The notes: generated from the letters alone by a model not told the origin. A DNA stretch of 64,000 nt from Pseudomonas putida (GCF_026625125.1 NZ_CP113097.1:4822001-4886000); one strand, 5' to 3'; numbered from the stretch's first letter, positions 16,555 to 26,563 are shown. Translations and numbers: made by a program.

Positions 16555-17364
16555 ATGACCCCAATCCTCCTTGCCGACGGCCCTGAGCAAACGCCCATCA
16601 CCGCCGAAACCGTCCTGCGCTACCACCTGTGCTGGAAGCACCGCGACCTCGACGGGGTGATTGCGCTGTATCACCCGGACGTGCAGTACCATGACTTTTT
16701 CCAGAACCGCGTACTCGGTTACGACGCGTTGCGTGACTACGTCCGCGCCAGCCTGCCCCACGAGGCTGGCGAGGACATCGTCCATGGTGACCGCATCCGC
16801 GTAGATGGCAGCACGGCATTCATCCAATACCAGGTCACGGTGCAGGGCGGTGAAGGCTTGGTGGCCTTTCAGTCCAGCGAAGCGATCACGGTCAAGGACG
16901 GGCTGATCTGGCGGGTCAACGAGTACGCCACCCTGGTGCGCCATGGCACCGCTGCCACGGTCAGCCATGGCCCGCGCCCGGCGACCAGCCGCCTGGGCCT
17001 GTCACCGCGGCAGCTGTCGACCATGGCCCAGGACCTGGAGCACTACTTCCAGCGCCAGCGCCCCTACCTTGACCCGGACCTGGACCTGCAACAGGTCGCC
17101 GACGCCAGCGGCTACAGCCGCAACCAGATCTCCTACCTGCTCAACCAGGTGCTGGGGCAGAGCTTCTACCGCTACGTCAACCAGGCCCGGCTGCAGCACC
17201 TGATGGCCAGCCTGGATGACGCAAGCGTCGAGGCGCCGATCGACGACCTGGCGTTCAGCGCGGGCTTCAACTCCCTGTCGGCGTTCTACAAGTGCTTCCG
17301 CGAACATACCGGGCTTACGCCCAAGGCCTATCTGAAGCAAATTTCCCTGCGTGCACGCACGTAA
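16555..17364 (+). CDS. AraC-family regulator with N-terminal NTF2/SnoaL-like domain
   Basis: The 269-residue protein begins with a roughly 130-residue segment (VLRYHLCWKHRDLDGVIALYHPDVQYHDFF...GLIWRVNEYATLVRHG) that reads as a SnoaL/NTF2-like alpha+beta cone fold. The C-terminal roughly 100 residues are an AraC DNA-binding domain: LQQVADASGYSRNQISYLLN, then IDDLAFSAGFNSLSAFYKCF and REHTGLTPKAYL. Instead of the usual cupin sensor it would bind a small ligand in the cone. The start at 16555 is chosen because the fold begins here; the upstream in-frame part is low-complexity. It probably regulates the adjacent FAD oxidoreductase cluster, which starts 64 bp downstream. Confidence 0.82.
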   Translation: MTPILLADGPEQTPITAETVLRYHLCWKHRDLDGVIALYHPDVQYHDFFQNRVLGYDALRDYVRASLPHEAGEDIVHGDRIRVDGSTAFIQYQVTVQGGEGLVAFQSSEAITVKDGLIWRVNEYATLVRHGTAATVSHGPRPATSRLGLSPRQLSTMAQDLEHYFQRQRPYLDPDLDLQQVADASGYSRNQISYLLNQVLGQSFYRYVNQARLQHLMASLDDASVEAPIDDLAFSAGFNSLSAFYKCFREHTGLTPKAYLKQISLRART

Positions 17365-17428
17365 GACAGCCATCCCCCAACGCCACTAGGATCGCCCACA
17401 GACCTTGACGGATGTGGAGCCGAACCCG

Positions 17429-18835
17429 ATGCAACCTTTGCGCACGCTCAGCCTGTGGATGGACCAGCTCGAAGAGCCGCTGTGCGCCCGCCCCGCCCTG
17501 CGCGAAGACCTCGACGTCGATGTGTGCATCATCGGCGCTGGCTACACCGGGCTGTGGACCGCCTACTACCTCAAGCGCCAGGCGCCACAGCTGAACATCG
17601 CCGTGATCGAGGCCAACATTGCCGGCTTTGGCGCCTCTGGGCGCAATGGCGGCTGGCTGATGGGCAACATGCTCGGTGAAGACCGCCTGCTCGCCACCCT
17701 GTCGCCGCAACAACGCCGCGCCAGCATCGACCTGCTGCATGGCATCCCCGACGAAGTCCACAGCGTGCTGCAACGCGAAGGCATCGATTGCGACTACCGC
17801 AAAGGCGGCGTGCTGTATTGTGCGGCGCGCTACCCGGAACAGGAGCGCAGCCTGCGTGCGTACCTCGATGACCTTTACCGCCAAGGCATGACCGAGGATG
17901 ACTACCGCTGGCTGCGCCCCGAGCAACTGGACCTGCAGCTGCGCGTGAGCAACGCCTACGGCGCGATCTACAGCCCGCATACCGCGACCATCCAACCGGC
18001 CAAGCTGGTGCGTGGCCTGGCCCGGGCGGTGGAAGCGCTGGGCGTGCCGATCTACGAAAACACCCCCGCCGTCGACTGGCAGCCCGGTGAGGTCCGTGCC
18101 CCCCTGGCGCGCATCCGCTGCCAGTGGATGGTCCCTGCTGTAGAGGGCTACGCTGCCAGCCTACCACCGCTGGGCAAGCATCAACTGCCGGTGCAGAGCC
18201 TGCTGGTAGCCACCGAGCCCTTGCCCGAATCGACCTGGGAGCAGATCGGCCTGTCACAGGGCCAGGCCTTCAGCGAAAGCAGCCGCCAGGTCACCTACGG
18301 CCAGCGTACCGCCGACAATCGCCTGGTATTCGGCGCCCGCGGTGGCTACCGCCTCGGCGGCAGGCTGCGTGAAGACTTCACCCTGACAGAGGCCGAAGTC
18401 GAACTGCGCCGCTACCTGTTCAGCGAGCTGTTCCCACAACTCAAGCATGTGCGTATCACCCATTCGTGGGGTGGCAACCTGGGCATGGCCCGGCGCTTCC
18501 GCCCGCACATGCTGTGTGACCGCCAGCGCGGCATTGCCCTGTCCGGCGGTTATGGCGGAGAAGGTGTCGGCGCCACCAACCTCGGTGGGCGCACCTTGGC
18601 CGCGCTGATCCTCAACCAGCACAACGAGCTGACCGCACAACCCTGGGTACTCGACAACCGCCCGCTGTCAAGCCTGGCCAGTTGGCCGCCCGAACCCTGC
18701 CGCTGGCTGGGCTACAACGCAATCATCCAGAGCTTCGTGCACGAAGACCGAACCCTCGCCAACCCCGCCACAGTGCCATGGCGGCGGCGCCTGGCCAGCT
18801 CGCTGGCGGACTTCATGGAAGGCTTCATGCGCTGA
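17429..18835 (+). CDS. FAD-dependent amine oxidase-type oxidoreductase (DAO/PuuB-like)
   Basis: This 468-residue flavoprotein has the dinucleotide-binding motif VDVCIIGAGYTGLWTAYYLK near residues 30-49, then IEANIAGFGASGRNGGW, which covers the second FAD contact. The C-terminal SGGYGGEGVGATNLGGRTLA closes the FAD site. It belongs to the DAO superfamily and resembles gamma-glutamylputrescine oxidase (PuuB) and related amine oxidases. It probably oxidises an amine or N-methylated amino compound; the substrate is not defined. The ATG at 17429 has GGAG 9 bases upstream; the TTG at 17405 lacks one. It is followed by a cupin gene and a polyamine-type binding protein, which suggests an amine-catabolic cluster. 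Confidence 0.82.
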   Translation: MQPLRTLSLWMDQLEEPLCARPALREDLDVDVCIIGAGYTGLWTAYYLKRQAPQLNIAVIEANIAGFGASGRNGGWLMGNMLGEDRLLATLSPQQRRASIDLLHGIPDEVHSVLQREGIDCDYRKGGVLYCAARYPEQERSLRAYLDDLYRQGMTEDDYRWLRPEQLDLQLRVSNAYGAIYSPHTATIQPAKLVRGLARAVEALGVPIYENTPAVDWQPGEVRAPLARIRCQWMVPAVEGYAASLPPLGKHQLPVQSLLVATEPLPESTWEQIGLSQGQAFSESSRQVTYGQRTADNRLVFGARGGYRLGGRLREDFTLTEAEVELRRYLFSELFPQLKHVRITHSWGGNLGMARRFRPHMLCDRQRGIALSGGYGGEGVGATNLGGRTLAALILNQHNELTAQPWVLDNRPLSSLASWPPEPCRWLGYNAIIQSFVHEDRTLANPATVPWRRRLASSLADFMEGFMR

Positions 18836-18867
18836 CTTTCCTTTCACCCACACAGGATCCAACGGTA

Positions 18868-19209
18868 ATGAGCATCACCCAGTTCAAACACACCGAAAGC
18901 GCCGTGCTGGACAGCTCCAACCCGGTTGCGGTGCCGCTTGGCGAACCCGTGGCAGTGACCTCGGTCACCTGCGTGGAGCGCAGCGATGGCGTGGAAACCG
19001 GCATCTGGGAATGCACGCCCGGGCGCTGGCGGCGGCAGATCGCGCAACAGGAGTTCTGCCACTTCATCAAGGGCCGCTGCACGTTCACCCCCGACGGCGG
19101 CCAACCCCTTCACATAGAAGCCGGAGACGCACTGATGCTACCGGCCAACAGCATGGGCATCTGGGATATCCAGGAAACCGTGCGCAAGACCTACGTACTC
19201 ATCTTCTGA
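18868..19209 (+). CDS. Small cupin-domain protein (DUF861-like)
   Basis: This is a 113-residue single-domain cupin. The C-terminal half contains GIWECTPGRWRR, EFCHFIKGRCTFTPDGG and HIEAGDALMLPANSMGIWDI, matching the conserved cupin motifs of the DUF861/ureidoglycolate-hydrolase-like group. Such proteins often accompany amine or amino-acid oxidases and may bind metal or a small metabolite, but no reaction is established. It starts 32 bases after the oxidoreductase stop and is followed by the binding-protein gene, all on the plus strand. Confidence 0.75.
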   Translation: MSITQFKHTESAVLDSSNPVAVPLGEPVAVTSVTCVERSDGVETGIWECTPGRWRRQIAQQEFCHFIKGRCTFTPDGGQPLHIEAGDALMLPANSMGIWDIQETVRKTYVLIF

Positions 19210-19261
19210 TCCGCTGATCGCCTGCCTTCGAAAACAACAGACAAAGCAAGGTACTCCCGAC

Positions 19262-20341
19262 ATGCGCACCCTTCTCCTCGCTCCACTGATGCTGGCCGCC
19301 AGCGTGGCCAATGCCGCCGACTCGGTAAAAATCTACAACTGGTCCAGCTATGTGGCCCCCGACACCTTGCAGAAATTCCAGCAAACCACCGGCATCACCC
19401 CGACCTACGACGTGTACGACAGCAACGAAACCCTCGACGGCAAGCTGATGACCGGCAACTCCGGCTACGACGTGGTGTTTCCTTCCAACCACTTCATGGC
19501 CCGACAGATTCAGGGCAAGGCGCTGAAGAAGCTGGACAAGTCGCAGCTCCCTGACTGGAAAAACCTCAACCCGGTGCTGCTCAAGGCGCTGGAGGTCAAC
19601 GACCCTGGCAACCAGTACGGTTTTCCATACCTGTGGGGCAGTACCGGGATCGGCTACAACATCGACAAGGTCAAAGCCGTGCTCGGTGACAACGCCCCGG
19701 TGGATTCGTGGGACCTGATCTTCAAGCCCGAGTACATGAGCAAGCTCAAGAGCTGTGGGGTTGCCGTGCTCGACAACGGCCCTGAACTGCTACCCATCGC
19801 CCTGCACTACCTGGGGCTGCCGCACCACAGCAAAGACCCGAAGGACTACCAGAAGGCCAAGGACCTGCTGATGACGGTGCGCCCGTACATCAGCTACTTC
19901 CATTCCTCCAAGTACACCGGTGACCTGGCCAATGGCGATATCTGCGTGGTTGTAGGGTTCTCGGGTGATGTGCTGCAGGCGAAGAACCGCGCCGATGAAG
20001 CCAAGAATGGGGTGAAAGTCGGCTATTCGATCCCCAAGGAGGGCGCGCCGATGTGGTTCGACATGGTTGCCATGCCAGCCGATGCACCGGATGAGAAGGC
20101 GGGCTATGCCTACATGAATTACCTGTTGCAGCCGCAGGTGATGGCCAACATCAGTAACCATGTGCAGTACGCCAACGGCAACCTCAAGGCCGACGCCCTG
20201 GTGGACCCGAGCCTCAAGGGCAATACCATGATTTATCCGAGCGAAGAGATGATGGGCAAGCTGTACGCGCTGGAGGCGATGCCGGCAAAGATCGACCGCA
20301 TTCGTACGCGGATCTGGACCAGCATCAAGGCAGGGAACTGA
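19262..20341 (+). CDS. Polyamine-type ABC transporter substrate-binding protein (PotF/SpuD-like)
   Basis: This 359-residue periplasmic protein has a signal peptide ending at ANA-AD (residue 19). The mature start SVKIYNWSSYVAPDTLQKFQ is the hallmark of PotD/PotF/SpuD/SpuE polyamine-binding proteins. Aromatic and acidic residues in TPTYDVYDSNETLDGKL and FPYLWGSTGIGYN line the binding cleft in the family. It lacks an adjacent permease or ATPase gene, so it either uses a transporter encoded elsewhere or serves a sensory role. Its position after the FAD amine oxidase gene points to an amine substrate (inference). Confidence 0.85.
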   Translation: MRTLLLAPLMLAASVANAADSVKIYNWSSYVAPDTLQKFQQTTGITPTYDVYDSNETLDGKLMTGNSGYDVVFPSNHFMARQIQGKALKKLDKSQLPDWKNLNPVLLKALEVNDPGNQYGFPYLWGSTGIGYNIDKVKAVLGDNAPVDSWDLIFKPEYMSKLKSCGVAVLDNGPELLPIALHYLGLPHHSKDPKDYQKAKDLLMTVRPYISYFHSSKYTGDLANGDICVVVGFSGDVLQAKNRADEAKNGVKVGYSIPKEGAPMWFDMVAMPADAPDEKAGYAYMNYLLQPQVMANISNHVQYANGNLKADALVDPSLKGNTMIYPSEEMMGKLYALEAMPAKIDRIRTRIWTSIKAGN

Positions 20342-20343
20342 CG

Positions 20344-20445
20344 GCAGCGGCAAGCGGCAAGCTACAAGCGGCAAGCTGCAAGAAAAGCGGGCCAACGCAG
20401 GCTCGCTTCCTCTTGCAGCTTGAAGCTTGAAGCTTGCCGCTGCCC
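20344..20445. repeat. Long imperfect inverted repeat between the convergent binding-protein and prfC genes
   Basis: A left arm of short GCGGCAAGC/GCTGCAAG units (about 20346-20385) pairs with a right arm CTTGCAGCTTGAAGC followed by TTGAAGCTTGCCGCTGCC (about 20413-20444). The folded RNA would be a long stem on either strand. It lies exactly between two convergent genes and probably acts as a bidirectional terminator. A related element occurs at about 36866-36957. Confidence 0.65.
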
Positions 20446-22029
<1,584 letters not shown>

Positions 22030-22502
22030 GGGAAATCGCCTGACTGGGGGATTCAAAAAGGGGCGATATCATACCTGATGTTGGGCAGGGACCAAAATCT
22101 GATCCCCGCCGTTGGTCAACGATGCTCGATCGGGCACGATTCGCCTGCTGCTCAGAAAAGTTGTCCAGCGTCACAGGTGGGGCAGATAGCAGGTAAACCA
22201 ACGCCTTTAGGCAAGATTCACGTTGTTTTTTAGTACGAAAAAACACTCGCCCCAGTGATTAACACTGGCCAAATGCCGCCCCAGATGGGAACCTTTACGC
22301 CCTCGGAGACGTCCACTCCCCTGCAACCCGCTTCGCTTGGGGACTGGTTTGATCAGCATTTTCGGGCCCGACGGGGTTCGGCTCATGGTCTGATTGCTGC
22401 CTTGCGCAAGCGTCACGCTGCTAATCGCGAACACACCACTCGCCGCCAGCCATGGCCGGCCATAAAAAGAGTGTGCTCGCCGACAACACAAGGAGTCCAC
22501 CT
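22030..22502 (+). other. Intergenic region between prfC and the osmoprotectant operon
   Basis: This divergent spacer of about 470 bp has no credible gene. Its notable content is two adjacent dyads: GTTTTTT/AAAAAAC (22225-22244, loop AGTACG) and CCAGTG/CACTGG (22252-22268, loop ATTAA). The region should contain the promoters for prfC (minus) and for the ABC operon (plus), but no confident -35/-10 pair was identified. Confidence 0.4.
22252..22268. promoter_or_regulatory. Perfect dyad CCAGTG-N5-CACTGG upstream of the osmoprotectant operon
   Basis: A 6-bp perfect inverted repeat with a 5-base ATTAA spacer, about 235 bp before the first gene. The geometry suits a dimeric repressor or activator. 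The protein is unknown, and an accidental hairpin is possible. Confidence 0.3.
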
Positions 22503-23216
22503 GTGGCTACACGCTACGGAAAAGGGCTGTTGGGATGGGCCGCCGTGCTCGTCATCCTGGCCCTGCTGATCCACTGGATCGGCATCGACACGATCGCGCG
22601 TTATCGCGATGATCTTGGGTTCTACCTGCAAGCGCACCTGGTATTGGTGCTGGCTTCGATGGCGGCGGCGTTGGCCGTGGGCATCCCCGCCGGCATTGCC
22701 TTGAGTCGACCGCACCGGGTCGACAAAGCCGAGCGCTTCATGCAGTTCTTCAACGTTGGCAACACCATTCCCCCTCTGGCCGTTCTGGCCATCGCGCTCA
22801 GTGTCCTGGGCATCGGCGCCGGGCCCGCGATCTTCGCGCTGTTCCTCGCCTCCCTCCTGCCAATCGTACGCAACACCTACGAAGGCCTGAAAAACGTCCC
22901 CGCCTCGCTCAAGGAAGCCGCCACCGGCATCGGCATGACCCCGCGCCAGCGACTCTGGCAAGTGGAACTGCCCAATGCGGTACCGATCATCGTCGGTGGA
23001 GTGCGTGTGGCTCTGGCGCTGAACGTGGGCACTGCGCCCCTGGCGTTCCTGATCGGTGCCAACAGCCTCGGCAGCCTGATCTTCCCCGGCATTGCCCTGA
23101 ACAACCAGCCACAGCTGCTGCTTGGCGCGGCCTGCACGGCGTTGCTGGCCCTGGCGCTGGATGCCGCGGTGAGTTTCTCCAGCAAGCGCTGGCTGGAACG
23201 TGGCCTGGCCCAATAA
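22503..23216 (+). CDS. Osmoprotectant (glycine betaine/choline-type) ABC transporter permease 1
   Basis: This 237-residue inner-membrane permease of the OpuCB/YehW type has about six hydrophobic spans. The EAA-like loop reads LKNVPASLKEAATGIGMTPRQRLWQVELPNAVPIIVGGVR, and the NTIPPLAVLAIAL stretch is typical. GTG at 22503 is taken as the start because AGGAG lies 7 bases upstream; the longer in-frame reading from 22452 has none. It heads a four-gene operon (permease, binding protein, permease, ATPase) for uptake of quaternary-ammonium compatible solutes across the inner membrane. Confidence 0.88.
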   Translation: MATRYGKGLLGWAAVLVILALLIHWIGIDTIARYRDDLGFYLQAHLVLVLASMAAALAVGIPAGIALSRPHRVDKAERFMQFFNVGNTIPPLAVLAIALSVLGIGAGPAIFALFLASLLPIVRNTYEGLKNVPASLKEAATGIGMTPRQRLWQVELPNAVPIIVGGVRVALALNVGTAPLAFLIGANSLGSLIFPGIALNNQPQLLLGAACTALLALALDAAVSFSSKRWLERGLAQ

Positions 23217-23229
23217 AAAGAGGGAACGT

Positions 23230-24141
23230 ATGAAGAAGAGAATCGCCTTGCTGCTGGGCGCGGCCCTGCTGTTCGCAGGCTTTGCCCAGGCGGCGGAAAA
23301 ACCCGTGGTGCGCATCGGCGCACGGGTGTTCACCGAACAGACCGTACTCGCCGAAATCACCGCCCAATACCTGCGCGCCAATGGCTTCGATGTGCGCGTC
23401 ACCGGTGGCCTTGGCAGCAGCCTCGCTCGGCAGGCCCAAGAGACTGGCCAGCTGGACTTGATGTGGGAGTACACCGGCGTGTCGCTGGTGTCCTACAACC
23501 ACATCGAGGAGCGCATGCCCAGTGCCGAAGCCACCTACGCCAAGGTCAAGGCGCTGGACGCCAAGAAAGACCTGATCTGGCTGACCCCGACCAAGTTCAG
23601 CAACACCTACGCCCTGGGCCTGCCTGAACAGGTCGCTGAGGCCTACCCACAAATCAACACGATCAGTGACCTCAATCAGGTGCTGCGCGACGAACGCGAG
23701 CGCAACCACCTGATCGCCCTGGACACCGAGTTCGCCAACCGCCCCGACGGCCTGGTCGGCCTGAAGGAGATGTACGACCTGCAAGTCGGCCGTGCCAACA
23801 TCAGGCAGATGGACGCCGGCCTGGTCTATACCGCCATGCACAACAACCAGGTGTTCGCAGGCCTGGTCTACACCACGGACGGCCGCCTGAGTGCGTTCAA
23901 CCTCAAGCTGCTGGAAGACGACAAGCACTACTTCCCCGACTACACCGCTGCCCCGGTGGTGCGCAAGGCCGTGCTCGACGCCAACCCGCAACTGGTCGCC
24001 CTGCTCAAGCCCCTGGCCGAGCAGCTCGATGACCAGACCATGCGCCAGCTCAATGCCAAGGTCGACGTCGAACACCAGAGCCCGACTGCCGTGGCGGCAG
24101 CATTCCTGCGTGAGCACCCACTCAAGGAGGTGCAGCCATGA
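23230..24141 (+). CDS. Osmoprotectant ABC transporter substrate-binding protein (OpuCC/YehZ-like)
   Basis: This 303-residue protein has a signal peptide ending at AQA-AE (residue 22). The mature sequence PVVRIGARVFTEQTVLAEIT and the stretch LDLMWEYTGVSLVSYN belong to the OpuAC/ProX-type binding proteins for quaternary amines. The Trp/Tyr residues in WEYTG and further aromatic positions typically form the cage around the trimethylammonium group. The ligand (choline, betaine, carnitine or another) is not determined. The ATG at 23230 follows AGGGAA. Its stop overlaps the start of the next permease by 4 bp. Confidence 0.88.
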   Translation: MKKRIALLLGAALLFAGFAQAAEKPVVRIGARVFTEQTVLAEITAQYLRANGFDVRVTGGLGSSLARQAQETGQLDLMWEYTGVSLVSYNHIEERMPSAEATYAKVKALDAKKDLIWLTPTKFSNTYALGLPEQVAEAYPQINTISDLNQVLRDERERNHLIALDTEFANRPDGLVGLKEMYDLQVGRANIRQMDAGLVYTAMHNNQVFAGLVYTTDGRLSAFNLKLLEDDKHYFPDYTAAPVVRKAVLDANPQLVALLKPLAEQLDDQTMRQLNAKVDVEHQSPTAVAAAFLREHPLKEVQP

Positions 24142-24791
24142 GCCTGCTCGATACGTTCGCCCACCTCGACTGGGCCCTGGTGCTGCAACTGACCTGGCAG
24201 CACATCATGCTGGTCGGCATTGCCGTTGGCCTGGCAATCCTGGTCGGCGTGCCGCTGGGCATCCTGATGACCCGCTTCCCGGTGGTGGCCGGCCCACTGC
24301 AGGCCAGCGCCACAGTGCTGCTGACCATCCCGTCGATTGCCCTGTTCGGCCTGCTGCTGCCGTTCTACTCCAAGTTCGGCCAGGGCCTGGGGCCATTGCC
24401 TGCGATCACCGCGGTGTTCCTTTATTCACTGCTGCCCATCCTGCGCAACACCTATCTGGCCCTGACCAACGTCGAGCCCGGCATCCGTGAAGCCGCACGC
24501 GGTATCGGCATGACCTTCGGCCAGCGCCTGCGCATGGTCGAGCTACCGATTGCCGTGCCTGTCATCCTCGCCGGCGTGCGCACTGCCGTGGTGATGAACA
24601 TCGGCGTGATGACCATCGCCGCGACCATCGGTGCCGGTGGCCTGGGCGTGCTCATCCTCACCTCCATCAGCCGCAGCGACATGTCGATGCTGCTGGTTGG
24701 CGCCGTACTGGTCAGCCTGCTGGCAATCATCGCCGACCTGCTCCTGCAAACCCTGCAACGTGCCCTGACTCCAGAAGGACTGCGCTCATGA
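24138..24791 (+). CDS. Osmoprotectant ABC transporter permease 2
   Basis: This 217-residue permease is of the same family as the first gene. It has an N-terminal span QHIMLVGIAVGLAILVGVPLGIL, the EAA-like loop VEPGIREAARGIGMTFGQRLRMVELPIAVPVILAGVR and the C-terminal GAGGLGVLILTSIS. The pairing of two different permeases suggests a heterodimeric channel. It overlaps both neighbours by 4 bp (ATGA), indicating translational coupling. Confidence 0.88.
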   Translation: MSLLDTFAHLDWALVLQLTWQHIMLVGIAVGLAILVGVPLGILMTRFPVVAGPLQASATVLLTIPSIALFGLLLPFYSKFGQGLGPLPAITAVFLYSLLPILRNTYLALTNVEPGIREAARGIGMTFGQRLRMVELPIAVPVILAGVRTAVVMNIGVMTIAATIGAGGLGVLILTSISRSDMSMLLVGAVLVSLLAIIADLLLQTLQRALTPEGLRS

Positions 24792-25945
24792 TCGAACTCA
24801 AGAACCTCAGCAAAACCTTCAACGTCAACGGCAAGGACGTCAAAGCCGTCGATGCGGTCAGCCTGACCGTCAACGAAGGCGAAATCTGCGTGTTCCTCGG
24901 CCCCTCGGGCTGTGGCAAGAGCACCACGCTGAAGATGATCAACCGCCTGATCACGCCAACCTCCGGGCAGGTGTTCATCAATGGCGAAGACACCAGCGGC
25001 CTGGACGAAGTGACCTTGCGCCGCCACATCGGCTATGTGATCCAGCAGATCGGCCTGTTCCCCAACATGACCATCGAGGAAAACATCACTGTGGTCCCGC
25101 GCCTGCTCGGCTGGGACAAGCAAAAGTGCCACGACCGCGCCCGCGAGCTGATGCACATGATCAAGCTCGAGCCCAAGCAGTATCTGCAACGCTACCCGCG
25201 TGAACTGTCCGGTGGCCAGCAACAGCGCATCGGGGTGATCCGTGCGCTGGCCGCAGACGCGCCGGTGCTGTTGATGGACGAGCCGTTCGGCGCCGTCGAC
25301 CCGATCAACCGCGAAATGATCCAGAACGAGTTCTTCGAGATGCAGCGGGCGCTGAACAAGACCGTGATCATGGTCAGCCACGACATCGACGAAGCGATCA
25401 AGCTGGCCGACAAGATTGCCATCTTCCGCGCCGGCAAGTTGCTGCAGCTGGACCACCCGGACACCTTGCTGGCCCACCCGGTCGATGACTTCGTCAGCAA
25501 CTTCGTGGGCCAGGACAGCACCTTGAAACGCCTGTTGCTGGTGCGCGCCGAAGATGCGGCGGACAACGCCCCTTCGGTAAGCCCACAAACGCCGGTGGGC
25601 GATGCGCTGGAGCTGCTGGACGAGCACGATCGCCGCTATGTGGTGGTCACCGATGCGCAGAACAAGGCGCTGGGGTATGTACGCCGGCGCGACATGCACC
25701 GCCAGCAAGGTACCTGTGCAGACTTCCTGCGCCAGTTCAATGCAACGGCTTCGCACGATGAGCACCTGCGCATCCTGCTGTCGCGGATGTACGAGTTCAA
25801 CCGCGCGTGGTTGCCGGTGCTGGATGCCGAGCAGGTGTTCCTGGGCGAGGTGACGCAGGAGTCGATCGCGGCTTACCTGAGCTCGGGGAGATCGCGCGGG
25901 GCCAAGACCAGTATCGTGTCACCGGCCGAGGCGGCGGTTTCCTGA
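24788..25945 (+). CDS. Osmoprotectant ABC transporter ATP-binding protein with C-terminal CBS region
   Basis: This 385-residue ATPase has Walker A GPSGCGKSTTLKM, Q-loop YVIQQIGLFPN, signature LSGGQQQRIGV, Walker B VLLMDEPFGAVDP and switch VSHDID. After about residue 255 a CBS-type module follows (VSPQTPVGDALELLDEHDRRYVVVTDAQN...), as in OpuA/OpuCA ATPases. There CBS modules sense ionic strength or cyclic dinucleotides. This suggests post-translational osmotic gating (inference from the family). It is the last gene of the operon; a hairpin and REP pair follow. Confidence 0.9.
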   Translation: MIELKNLSKTFNVNGKDVKAVDAVSLTVNEGEICVFLGPSGCGKSTTLKMINRLITPTSGQVFINGEDTSGLDEVTLRRHIGYVIQQIGLFPNMTIEENITVVPRLLGWDKQKCHDRARELMHMIKLEPKQYLQRYPRELSGGQQQRIGVIRALAADAPVLLMDEPFGAVDPINREMIQNEFFEMQRALNKTVIMVSHDIDEAIKLADKIAIFRAGKLLQLDHPDTLLAHPVDDFVSNFVGQDSTLKRLLLVRAEDAADNAPSVSPQTPVGDALELLDEHDRRYVVVTDAQNKALGYVRRRDMHRQQGTCADFLRQFNATASHDEHLRILLSRMYEFNRAWLPVLDAEQVFLGEVTQESIAAYLSSGRSRGAKTSIVSPAEAAVS

Positions 25946-25951
25946 TCAACG

Positions 25952-25968
25952 GGGGCGCTTCGCGCCCC
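25952..25968 (+). terminator. GC-rich hairpin after the osmoprotectant operon
   Basis: GGGGCGC and GCGCCCC form a 7-bp perfect stem with a TTC loop, 6 bases after the stop. It lacks a U-tract, so termination would be partial. A REP element starts immediately after it. Confidence 0.5.
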
Positions 25969-26103
25969 AATCGCCGGCAAGCCGGCTCCCACCCTGACCG
26001 CGCAATTCTTCAGGGCTGTGCTTTACCTGTGCAAGCAACCGTCTTGCCCATTTTCTAAAAGCCGGCGCAATCCATGTGTGAGCCGGCTTGCCGGCGATTG
26101 GGG
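25968..26103. repeat. REP pair with GACCGCGCA-type interior after the osmoprotectant operon
   Basis: Outer arms CAATCGCCGGCAAGCCGGCT (25968 on) and AGCCGGCTTGCCGGCGATTG (ending 26100) are inverse copies. The interior reads GACCGCGCAATTCTTCAGGG ... AAGCCGGCGCAATCCATGTG. The same interior, with expansion, is seen in the repeat at 27898-28126, so both belong to one composite family. Confidence 0.75.
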
Positions 26104-26527
26104 CGATGGGGATATCGGAACCCTAAACCGGCCTGCCCAAAGGCTCGTCAAAGAAGTGCTTCACCCCCGCCGCCAATCTCAGGTTGACCATCGTCGGTCC
26201 GTAGTCAATGGCGAAAATTAGCAGTGCTCCTCATAAAACGCAGGAAATCCGCCAGTCGGTAACAAAAAATTTATGTGGTATTTCAGGCACTGCAGTGGCC
26301 ATGACCGTGGCCATTAATATGAACACCTGCGCTTTTTTTTGCAGGCCAGGCCACTTTGCAGAAAGCCCGCCAAGCCTATGGAAACGGGCTTGCCCGAAAT
26401 GGGCCAAAGACGGTCTATTCCACAATTTTTTACGCCTGCCAGGGTTCAGGGAACATCTGCTGGTCACACGAGTCGGTTATTCAAGTGGCAGCGCGTCGAT
26501 CGTGGGCCGACACGCCCTGATTGCCTG
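26104..26527 (+). other. Non-coding spacer between the osmoprotectant operon and the speC promoter
   Basis: This stretch of about 420 bp is less GC-rich than the surrounding genes and has no ORF with a ribosome-binding site or family match. It contains a CCTGC...GCAGG dyad around an eight-T run near 26326-26345. Several short ORFs cross it on both strands but show no coding character. An unannotated small RNA is possible but not demonstrable here. Confidence 0.4.
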
Positions 26528-26556
26528 TTGATCTTGGGTTCTTCACGCCCTAAAGT
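26528..26556 (+). promoter_or_regulatory. Predicted sigma-70 promoter of speC
   Basis: A -35 element TTGATC at 26528-26533 and a -10 element TAAAGT at 26551-26556 are separated by exactly 17 bp. Transcription would begin near 26563, giving a 5' leader of about 125 bases before speC. The match is 4 of 6 at each hexamer, so it is likely but not proven. Confidence 0.6.
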
Positions 26557-26563
26557 GCGCGCC

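Noticed and set aside
22207-22500. Minus-strand open frames between prfC and the osmoprotectant operon
   Set aside because: No supported start and amino-acid sequences that look like translated intergenic DNA; the hairpins in the region explain the base pattern better.
26208-26531. Short open frames in the spacer before speC
   Set aside because: No ribosome-binding sites or family resemblance; one of them runs into the speC promoter. The region is treated as non-coding.
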